From JBBDRV01 sp040905285 (GTDB taxonomy: Bacteria; Bacteroidota; Rhodothermia; Balneolales; Balneolaceae), in NCBI GenBank assembly GCA_040905285.1, contig JBBDRV010000143.1, positions 1 to 5,713 on the forward strand: a stretch of DNA of 5,713 bases, in the 5' to 3' direction. Shown one piece after another: positions 1 through 5,713 of this stretch. A program made the position numbers and the translations under genes. Each line of letters begins with the position of its first letter. Position 1 is the stretch's first letter. The notes under the pieces were generated by a model, which was given only the letters and a program-made list of their open reading frames with translations, had not been told where the DNA came from and did not search any database.

Positions 1-2504
1 GAAATCCCACCGACCTCAATCCGGACAATATCGCCTCCCTCAACGTGCTGAAAGGTCCCAATGCTGCAGCCCTTTACGGAAGTGCCGCACAGAACGGTGC
101 CATCGTGATTGAGACGCAAAGAGGCCAGGCCGGAGTCGTAAACGTGAGTTTAAGCAATACGTTCCAGCTCCAGCAGCCGGTTCATTACATGGATTTTCAG
201 AATGAGTATGCACAGGGGAACGGCGGGGTCTATCAGTCAAGTGCGGAAGCCGCCTGGGGACCCCGGATGGAAGGCCAGCTGGTTGACCACTGGTCACTGG
301 ATCCGGACGATGCCGGTGCCCAATATGCACTGGAACCACAGGGTGACAATACCAGAAATGACGTGTTCCAGACAGGCTACAGCAATGCCTCCAATATCAA
401 TGCGAGCGTGGGTACGGAAACCTCAACCACGGTATTCAACTATACCTATACGGACGCGGAGGGTATTATGCCGGGCAACGAGCTTCAGAGACACAATGTG
501 TCCGTAAGGCTGACCAACCAGCTTACCGACAGACTCTCTCTGGACAGCAAGCTGGATTACATGCAGCAGGGAATAGATAACCAGCTGTCCCAGGGTGAAT
601 CCAACTTCAACCCGATGCGGCAGATCTACACCACCCCTCCGAACATCCGTTCAGAGCATCTGCAGAATTATGATTTTATCGATGATACTGGATTGAGACG
701 TCACAACTGGTGGAATCCCCAGACAACCACCGGCGCGAATCCGTACTGGATGTTGCATCGCAACCTTAGTGAAGACTCACGGGACCGGGTGATGGCAATG
801 ACCTCACTGACATTCGATGTCACCGAGCAGGTGGCCGTTATGGGCCGTGTCTCCTACGACGGTGAAAGCCGTACATCCAATACAAGGATATACAACGATA
901 CCTTTACACGGGCCGAGCAGGGTTCATTCGAAGTAGGAAGAAGCGAAAGCTCACTGCTGAACGCGGACGCCCTGGTTTCCTATTCGGAAGACCTGACGGA
1001 AGACTGGCTGGTCAGCGCCAATCTGGGTGCCAGCCTCGAAAGAGAGGAAGGCGGTTCGCTGAGTTCAGATACAGGTGGAGCGCTTCTGGTGCCCAACTTC
1101 TTTGCACTCTCCAACACCTCCCTTCCCAGCACCGGATTCAACCCCGGAGCCGAAGTGGAAACACAGTCTGTTTATGCCTTCGGTCAGCTTGGCTGGCGGG
1201 ATGCCGTCTACCTGGATATTACGGGCCGTAATGACTGGAGCTCTACTCTTCCGGCAGAAAACCGGTCCTACTTCTATCCGTCCGTCGGACTGTCTGTGAT
1301 CCTGTCCGACCTGATTCCGGAATTCCCCGACCTGTTTACGTTTGCCAGGCTGCGGGCTTCTTTTGCAAAGGTTGGAAATAGTGCTCCTCCGTTTATGTCT
1401 TCACGAAGTGCAGACTTCAGCGCAGGTGGCGGGCACGGCTTTCTGCGGATGGGCGCTACACTTCCCAATCCCGATCTTCGCCCGGAAGAAACCGAATCCT
1501 ATGAATTAGGGCTGGATCTCCGGTTTATGGAAGGCCGGCTGGGTCTGGATATAACGGCTTATCAGACCAATACATTCAACCAGTTATTTACGATAGATTT
1601 ACCACCAGGATCAGGAGCTGCACGCTATTTTACCAATGGTGGCGATGTTGAAAACAAGGGTATTGAAATGCTGCTGACCACCACCCCGGTGCAGACACTC
1701 AGTTTTAACTGGGATTTCGACGTCCAGTTCTCCACGAACCGGAATATGGTCAAAGAAATAGATGATCTGCGCCCGCGGGTTCGTGTTGGCGGTGATTCCT
1801 ACATGCGGGATTTTATTGTTGAGCAGGGCAGGCCCTATGGAGAGATGTACTCCAGGGGTTTCCTCAGGGATGATGACGGCAATGTCCTGGTAACAGCTGA
1901 CGGGGTGCCGCGAGTCACAGGAGCAGGTGCCCTGAGGGTTGGTAACTTTACTCCGGACTGGCAGGGAGGTATCACTAATGAATTTTCGTACAGGAATTTC
2001 TCAGCCAGTTTCCTGATTGAGCACCGTCAGGGAGGAGAGATGATATCCATGACCAATGCCATTCTTGCGGGAAATGGCCTCTGGGCACCGACAGCTGAAG
2101 GCCGGGAAGGTGGACTTGTATTCGGTGATAATTTTTTCGCTGACGAAACGGCTGTTGATCCGGATGGAAATGTCAATACCTCCGAAATTGATGCGGAAAC
2201 CTTCTGGAGTCAGGTGGGCGGCCGGAATACTCCTGCAGGTGAAGTGTTCACCGAGGATGCGACCAATACACGGATGAGGGAAGTGACTCTCGGTTACAAT
2301 CTGCCGCAGTCGATACTGGCGCAGCTTCCTGTATCCAGTGTCCGGATATCGCTGGTGGGAAGAGATCTTTTCTTTATTTACAAAGCTTCCGACAGCCTGG
2401 AACCGGATTTCTTTGTCGGAACGGGCCCGGCTTCTGAAGGATTCCAGTCGTTTGCACCACCCACGACGAGGACCGTCGGCGCAAATCTCAAAATCGATTT
2501 TTAA
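1..2504 (+). CDS. SusC/RagA-family TonB-linked outer-membrane transporter, 5'-truncated by the window edge
   Basis: This is an outer-membrane TonB-dependent channel that imports an oligomeric nutrient with its SusD partner. The first whole codon is at position 3, and 833 residues are visible. Residues 1-41 carry the end of the plug domain with the SusC signature (NPDNIASLNVLKGP, then AAALYGS and NGAIVIETQRG). The remainder is a beta-barrel with family landmarks: GRNDWSS near 408, NPDLRPEETESYELG near 489, GDVENKGIE near 547, GNFTPDWQGG near 647, GRDLF near 786, and a C-terminal strand ending KIDF, with the terminal aromatic typical of outer-membrane barrels. Family members usually have about 1000 residues, so roughly 150-250 are missing upstream (signal peptide, carboxypeptidase-regulatory-like domain, TonB box, first part of the plug). 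The GTG at 45 lies inside the plug motif and is not a start. No frameshift or internal stop is seen. The family is very secure; the substrate is unknown. Confidence 0.96.
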   Translation, partial: NPTDLNPDNIASLNVLKGPNAAALYGSAAQNGAIVIETQRGQAGVVNVSLSNTFQLQQPVHYMDFQNEYAQGNGGVYQSSAEAAWGPRMEGQLVDHWSLDPDDAGAQYALEPQGDNTRNDVFQTGYSNASNINASVGTETSTTVFNYTYTDAEGIMPGNELQRHNVSVRLTNQLTDRLSLDSKLDYMQQGIDNQLSQGESNFNPMRQIYTTPPNIRSEHLQNYDFIDDTGLRRHNWWNPQTTTGANPYWMLHRNLSEDSRDRVMAMTSLTFDVTEQVAVMGRVSYDGESRTSNTRIYNDTFTRAEQGSFEVGRSESSLLNADALVSYSEDLTEDWLVSANLGASLEREEGGSLSSDTGGALLVPNFFALSNTSLPSTGFNPGAEVETQSVYAFGQLGWRDAVYLDITGRNDWSSTLPAENRSYFYPSVGLSVILSDLIPEFPDLFTFARLRASFAKVGNSAPPFMSSRSADFSAGGGHGFLRMGATLPNPDLRPEETESYELGLDLRFMEGRLGLDITAYQTNTFNQLFTIDLPPGSGAARYFTNGGDVENKGIEMLLTTTPVQTLSFNWDFDVQFSTNRNMVKEIDDLRPRVRVGGDSYMRDFIVEQGRPYGEMYSRGFLRDDDGNVLVTADGVPRVTGAGALRVGNFTPDWQGGITNEFSYRNFSASFLIEHRQGGEMISMTNAILAGNGLWAPTAEGREGGLVFGDNFFADETAVDPDGNVNTSEIDAETFWSQVGGRNTPAGEVFTEDATNTRMREVTLGYNLPQSILAQLPVSSVRISLVGRDLFFIYKASDSLEPDFFVGTGPASEGFQSFAPPTTRTVGANLKIDF

Positions 2505-2563
2505 TCAGTTAATGATCAAATCAGATTGTGTATAAAAAATCTAATTCTATAACGGGATTCATT

Positions 2564-4183
2564 ATGAATAGAAACAAAATGAATTATTTCAAATCGATGA
2601 GCACGGGCCTGGCGGTCCTGCTCATAGCCATTGCGGCAGGTTGTACAGACGGGTTTGACGCGATGAATACTCCAAAAGATGAACTGACCGTCGAGCAGAT
2701 TGACGGATCTCTTTTGGGGCAGGCATTTGCCCAGTCGCAGTACACCGGTACCATGGGGGAAATTTACTGGTGGTGCTACATGCACTATACCGATAAATAT
2801 TCACAGGTAACTGCGACGACCCATCCCAATTTTGATTCTGATATGTACGGGATGATCGGCCGGGAGATTTTATGCTGGGATAACTATTATACGGTACCGG
2901 CCGTTCAGCAGAATTTCGTCGAGGAGTTCAGCGAGGAAAATGACATGCCGCTGGAAAATGCCATGGCCAAGGTATGGCGGGTGCAGATGTACCATCGCAT
3001 GTCCGATTTTTACGGGCCGATTATCTATTCTGAATTCGGAAATGGTGAGGTCAGTGTTCCCTATGATGACCAGGAAACAATCTATCGGGATTTTTTCGAG
3101 ACCCTGGATGAGGCGGTAGCCGTATTCGAGCAGCATGCCGGAGAAAATGCTTTCGGGACTCATGATATGATTTATAACGGTGATGTGGATCAATGGCGGC
3201 GGTTTGCCAATTCGCTGAGGCTCAGACTGGCCATGCGAGTCGCTTATGTCGAACCGGAACTGGCGCAGACAGAAGCTGAAAAAGCCGTACAGGCCGGCGT
3301 GTTCGAGACCAATGACGAACAGGCCATGATGATGACGACACAGGACAATATAAACTGGATAACACAATGGACATATATCCAGGAATATGTCATGAGCGCG
3401 TCCATGCACAGCGTTATGGTCGGCTATGACGATCCCAGGCTGCCTGCCTTTTTTGCAGAGGCGGAAAACAGACCCGGTTATCAGGGATTGCGAAATGGGG
3501 TGCCTGCCAGCATGAAAGGCGCTGATATAAACGGAGACCATTCTTTTGTATCGGAAACCTATCTTCCAAGTCACCGGGGAGACCAGGTCGGCCCCAATCC
3601 ACCCAACCGGGTAATGAAAACGGCTGAAGTCTATTTTCTCAGGGCTGAAGGTGCGCTAAGGGGATGGAATATGGGCGGTACAGAGGAACAGCTCTACAAC
3701 GAAGGTATCCGGGCCTCCCTCACAGATTTCAGGCCTGATCTGTCGGCAGCGGAGATAGAAGCCTATATTGTCAGTACCGATACACCTGTTCCCGTGCCTA
3801 CCGAGGAATATCACCACGAGGGCAGGGAATCACCGCCGATGACAGATATACCGGTTCTCTATCAATCCGGAGCGGATGAAGAGACCAGACTCGAACAGAT
3901 CATTACCCAAAAATGGCTTGGCGGATTCGGGGATACCTGGGAACTCTGGAGTGAACGCAGGCGGACGGGATATCCTGTAGGCTATGCCCTCATACATAAT
4001 CTGAATGAGTACCTTGATCGGGATGATTTGTACAGGAGACTTATTTTCAGCGGCGACGAAAGGATCAATAATACCGCAGCAGTAGAAGAGGCTGAAGGTT
4101 TTCTGAAGGGTCCGGATACACCTGCCACCCGGTTGTGGTGGGATGCCAAACCCCTGACCGATTATCCTGAGCCTGTAGACTAA
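2564..4183 (+). CDS. SusD/RagB-family nutrient-binding outer-membrane lipoprotein (SusD-like_2 type)
   Basis: This is a surface lipoprotein that caps the SusC barrel and binds the incoming ligand. From the ATG at 2564 it has 539 residues, a normal family length. A lipoprotein signal peptide ends in the lipobox IAAGC with Cys27 (codon at 2642), followed by TDGFDAMNTP, a typical SusD start after the cysteine. Conserved SusD-like_2 landmarks follow: FYGPI at 149-153, YDDQETIY at 167-174 followed by LDEAV, WRRFANSLRLRLAMRV at 211-226, VYFLRAEGALRGW at 356-368, and IITQKW through ERRRTGYP at about 446-471. It lies 59 bp after the transporter with no terminator between, so the two are very likely one transcript. 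The start is uncertain: an in-frame GTG at 2528 would add 12 residues and an ATG at 2579 would remove 5. The ATG at 2564 leaves a normal-length signal peptide. No strong ribosome-binding site is seen, as is usual in Bacteroidota. The ligand cannot be inferred. Confidence 0.95.
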   Translation: MNRNKMNYFKSMSTGLAVLLIAIAAGCTDGFDAMNTPKDELTVEQIDGSLLGQAFAQSQYTGTMGEIYWWCYMHYTDKYSQVTATTHPNFDSDMYGMIGREILCWDNYYTVPAVQQNFVEEFSEENDMPLENAMAKVWRVQMYHRMSDFYGPIIYSEFGNGEVSVPYDDQETIYRDFFETLDEAVAVFEQHAGENAFGTHDMIYNGDVDQWRRFANSLRLRLAMRVAYVEPELAQTEAEKAVQAGVFETNDEQAMMMTTQDNINWITQWTYIQEYVMSASMHSVMVGYDDPRLPAFFAEAENRPGYQGLRNGVPASMKGADINGDHSFVSETYLPSHRGDQVGPNPPNRVMKTAEVYFLRAEGALRGWNMGGTEEQLYNEGIRASLTDFRPDLSAAEIEAYIVSTDTPVPVPTEEYHHEGRESPPMTDIPVLYQSGADEETRLEQIITQKWLGGFGDTWELWSERRRTGYPVGYALIHNLNEYLDRDDLYRRLIFSGDERINNTAAVEEAEGFLKGPDTPATRLWWDAKPLTDYPEPVD

Positions 4184-4202
4184 ATGCCTGGATATATAAA
4201 GT

Positions 4203-4236
4203 GGGCATGATCTGCCGGATCATGCCTGTTTTTTTT
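4203..4236 (+). terminator. Rho-independent terminator after the susCD-like pair
   Basis: A perfect 9-bp stem is formed by GGCATGATC (4204-4212) and GATCATGCC (4218-4226) around a 5-base loop, TGCCG. A G-U pair (4203/4227) can extend it. A run of eight T (4229-4236) follows two bases later. It starts 20 bases after the SusD stop codon. The arrangement matches a textbook intrinsic terminator on the + strand and should end most transcripts of the transporter pair before the amidohydrolase gene. Confidence 0.9.
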
Positions 4237-4326
4237 GTGTCTGGCAAATCCTTTATTATTGCTCATGGTTCAGCGCCGAACCGTCAGGCGGATTCCCTGG
4301 ATAATTGCTTTTGTCTGTAGAGGAGC

Positions 4327-4356
4327 TTGCATTGATCCGTAGGTAATCTGTATAAG
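4327..4356 (+). promoter_or_regulatory. Candidate promoter upstream of the amidohydrolase gene (weak)
   Basis: TTGCAT (4327-4332) and TATAAG (4351-4356) are separated by 18 bases. The second box matches the general sigma-70 -10 consensus at five of six positions, but the first matches the -35 consensus only at TTG. I found no good copy of the Bacteroidota-type TAnnTTTG box in the gap. A promoter is expected here, because a strong terminator lies upstream and a gene starts at 4466. The exact position is a guess. Confidence 0.25.
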
Positions 4357-4358
4357 AT

Positions 4359-4421
4359 ATCACAATCACAGTATTGTACTGTCACAGTTGTATTACAGTA
4401 TGAATCATTACAGTATGAATC
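4359..4421 (+). promoter_or_regulatory. Cluster of ACAGT direct and inverted repeats, possible operator region
   Basis: The pentamer ACAGT occurs four times on the + strand, starting at 4368, 4384, 4396 and 4411. Two of the copies form palindromes: ACAGTA-TTG-TACTGT (4368-4382, perfect 6-bp arms) and CTGT-C-ACAG (4379-4387), which overlap. A 6-bp tandem repeat, ATCACA twice (4359-4370), sits at the left edge and a 15-bp tandem duplication at the right edge. The cluster lies just downstream of a possible -10 box and 45-107 bases before the amidohydrolase start, a natural position for a transcription-factor operator. No regulator gene is visible, so the binding protein is unknown. Part of the pattern could be simple slippage repeats in AT-rich DNA. 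Confidence 0.4.
4392..4421 (+). repeat. Perfect 15-bp tandem duplication
   Basis: The unit ATTACAGTATGAATC occurs at 4392-4406 and again, immediately and without mismatch, at 4407-4421. It is two copies only and is non-coding. Exactness suggests either a recent slippage duplication or conservation of two protein-binding sites about one and a half helical turns apart. Each copy contains one ACAGT of the wider repeat cluster. Confidence 0.9.
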
Positions 4422-4465
4422 TCTGTGCAGCCTGGTGAATTTTAATGTAAAACCGATAAAAAGTT

Positions 4466-5458
4466 ATGAATATCAAAGGAAAGAATATTGATCGACGGGA
4501 TTTTCTCAGGTACGGCAGTCAGGCAGCTCTTGCCGCTACGGCGGGCGGTGCGCTTGCGGGAGGCCGCAGCCGCTCTTCAAAGGAATCCGAATCTGCCGGG
4601 GTACTCCCCCAGAATGCACCGGATTTCATTATTGATTCACATATTCATGTGAGGGGAGGCCGGGAGTGGGTCGAAGAGATCGTGGAGCTCTACCGTTCCT
4701 ACAATGCCATGGCCTGTGCCATTGTCCGACCCGACGATATGGATCTGATAGCGGATGCGATGGACGAATTTCCCGATGTGTTTATCGGGTACGGCCAGGT
4801 GTCGGTGGATGATCCCGAGGCGGTAAGGCAGGTGGATGCATTTTACAACAGCGGGTTTTTCGGCATGAAATTTCACAGTCCCCGCAAGAACTGGGATGAT
4901 CCTTCCTATTACCAGGTATACCGGAGATGTGAGGAAAACGGCATGCATATGCTTTTTCACACCGGTATCACGAGTCGCCGGGACATAGACAGCACGCCGC
5001 GGTACGGGTCGATGGGGCGGATGCGTCCGGTCTACCTGGATGCGCTTTGCCGGCAGTTTCCGGATGCCACAATCCAGGGGGCTCATTTTGGCAATCCGTG
5101 GTATGCCGAAGCGGCGGAATGTGCCCGGTGGAATCCGAATCTTTTCTTTGATATTACCGGCTCGAACCTGTACAAGTTTATTGAACTGGACAAGATGGGC
5201 ATTGTCAGCGAGTATCTCTGGTGGGCCGGCTGGGACGACCAGGATGACAATCCGCATACGCTGACCGGCGGTCCCAGTGCCTGGGAGCATATGGTTTTCG
5301 GCACGGATGAAGGGCCCTCGGGTCTGACGGGAAACATCGATCGGTTTCAGCAATTGATTGAAGCCAACAATGTCCCCGAGGTCGACCAGCCGAAGATGTG
5401 GGGCCTGACCATGGCCAGAATTCTGGGGATCGATCCGGAAACAAAAAGACGAATCTAA
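4466..5458 (+). CDS. Tat-exported metal-dependent amidohydrolase (amidohydrolase-2 / ACMSD-like TIM barrel)
   Basis: This is a predicted TIM-barrel metalloenzyme of the amidohydrolase superfamily, 330 residues and complete. The N-terminus has a twin-arginine signal, DRRDFLR at 9-15, then an alanine/glycine-rich segment with a likely signal-peptidase site after ALA (29-31). There is no lipobox cysteine, so the product should be a folded soluble periplasmic or secreted protein. The catalytic set expected for PF04909-type enzymes is present: HIH at 59-61 after the first strand, His165 in FHTG, His207 in GAHFGNPWY, and Asp281 in FGTDEG. By analogy with ACMSD, His59, His61, His165 and Asp281 would bind the metal and His207 would act in catalysis. 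GMKFH (133-137) and MRPVYLDAL (186-194) also fit the family. Family reactions include decarboxylation and lactone or amide hydrolysis, so the substrate cannot be assigned. It follows a terminator-bounded gap and is spaced 11 bp from the next gene, implying a shared transcript with that gene. The ATG at 4466 is supported by the position of the Tat motif. Confidence 0.9.
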   Translation: MNIKGKNIDRRDFLRYGSQAALAATAGGALAGGRSRSSKESESAGVLPQNAPDFIIDSHIHVRGGREWVEEIVELYRSYNAMACAIVRPDDMDLIADAMDEFPDVFIGYGQVSVDDPEAVRQVDAFYNSGFFGMKFHSPRKNWDDPSYYQVYRRCEENGMHMLFHTGITSRRDIDSTPRYGSMGRMRPVYLDALCRQFPDATIQGAHFGNPWYAEAAECARWNPNLFFDITGSNLYKFIELDKMGIVSEYLWWAGWDDQDDNPHTLTGGPSAWEHMVFGTDEGPSGLTGNIDRFQQLIEANNVPEVDQPKMWGLTMARILGIDPETKRRI

Positions 5459-5469
5459 TAACTATCGCT

Positions 5470-5713
5470 GTGGCTAAAAAACTATTCATTATACTTCTGA
5501 CAGCATTGTTTTATCCGGCAGACGGCCTGTATTCTGCTGATCGCAGTTCTATATTAATGCCTGATTTCGGTGTTTTCAGTTCAAAGTCAGTTTCTGATGA
5601 ACGGGACGCACCCGACCAGCCGCCACCCGACCTTGTGGACTATACCCTGTTTCACGACTTTGAAACGGGCGAGCTTTTCGGCTGGGAGCCCTACCCCTAT
5701 GCACAGGATACCG
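5470..5713 (+). CDS. Secreted protein of unknown function, N-terminal fragment (3' end beyond window)
   Basis: An open frame starts at a GTG 11 bases after the amidohydrolase stop and stays open for 81 codons to the window edge. It begins MAKKLFIILLTALFYPADG, a lysine-rich start and hydrophobic core typical of a Sec signal peptide, with possible cleavage near residues 19-23. A low-complexity polar linker with a proline run (DAPDQPPPD, 47-55) follows. Then comes LFHDFETGELFGWEPYPY (about 60-77). The DFE-G-x-x-x-GW pattern resembles the first strand of jelly-roll or carbohydrate-binding-like modules found at the start of secreted polysaccharide-degrading enzymes, but this is a short motif and a weak clue. 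I do not recognise the gene. The tight spacing suggests co-transcription with the amidohydrolase. The GTG start is preferred because the next in-frame ATG (5557) would remove the whole signal peptide. Confidence 0.72.
   Translation, partial: MAKKLFIILLTALFYPADGLYSADRSSILMPDFGVFSSKSVSDERDAPDQPPPDLVDYTLFHDFETGELFGWEPYPYAQDT

Noticed and set aside
45..2504. The transporter treated as a complete gene starting at the GTG at 45
   Set aside because: The frame is open to the left edge, and the codons before 45 encode the preceding part of the conserved SusC plug signature, so the real start is upstream of the window.
2870..3574. A 234-codon open frame on the minus strand inside the SusD-like gene
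   Set aside because: It lies wholly antisense to a confidently identified gene, its translation has no recognisable domain pattern, and it reads as a codon-bias shadow.
4254..4261. TATTATTG as a Bacteroidota-type -7 box (TAnnTTTG)
   Set aside because: It has one mismatch at a key position and no TTG element at the expected distance upstream. It also sits too close to the terminator tail to be convincing.
4267..4282. A small inverted repeat, GGTTC-AGCGCC-GAACC
   Set aside because: A 5-bp stem with no T run and no clear position relative to a promoter is too weak to call a terminator or operator.
4400..4438. A 12-codon open frame (MNHYSMNLCAAW) in the leader before the amidohydrolase, as a possible leader peptide
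   Set aside because: It arises mainly from the 15-bp tandem duplication, has no ribosome-binding site or attenuator-like hairpin after it, and is short enough to occur by chance.
4637..5353. A 238-codon open frame on the minus strand inside the amidohydrolase gene
   Set aside because: It is antisense to a gene with a full set of catalytic motifs, and its product looks like low-information arginine-, proline- and histidine-rich sequence with no family features.

Overview
The window looks like part of a polysaccharide-utilisation-type (Sus-like) nutrient-uptake locus from a member of the Bacteroidota or a close relative in the FCB group (for example Balneolota or Rhodothermota). This rests on the adjacent SusC/RagA and SusD/RagB genes, which are essentially confined to that group, and on the lack of strong Shine-Dalgarno sequences before the starts. 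Base composition looks intermediate by eye, neither strongly AT- nor GC-rich. No marker here allows a genus-level call.

Layout, all on the + strand. (1) Positions 1-2504 hold the 3' part of a SusC/RagA-family TonB-dependent outer-membrane transporter; the signal peptide, N-terminal domain and most of the plug lie upstream of the window. (2) Positions 2564-4183 hold a complete SusD/RagB-family surface lipoprotein of the SusD-like_2 type, 59 bp downstream and evidently co-transcribed. (3) A strong intrinsic terminator at 4203-4236 ends that unit. (4) The rest of the 282-bp gap has no gene, but it carries a compact set of short direct and inverted repeats (4359-4421), including a perfect 15-bp tandem duplication, and a weak promoter candidate. 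It is probably the control region of the next unit. (5) Positions 4466-5458 hold a complete amidohydrolase-2-type metal-dependent hydrolase with a Tat export signal. (6) Eleven bases later, a GTG at 5470 opens a secreted protein that runs off the window. It has a signal peptide and a short motif resembling the start of a jelly-roll or carbohydrate-binding domain, but it cannot be named.

A likely working model: the SusC/SusD pair captures and imports an oligomeric nutrient, with SusD as the surface lid and SusC as the TonB-powered channel. The Tat-exported hydrolase and the following secreted protein would process the substrate in the periplasm or outside the cell. The substrate cannot be read from this window: there is no glycoside hydrolase, lyase, sulfatase or regulator in view. 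The two halves are separated by a terminator, so they may be regulated separately. I see no RNA genes, mobile elements, CRISPR arrays or credible minus-strand genes.
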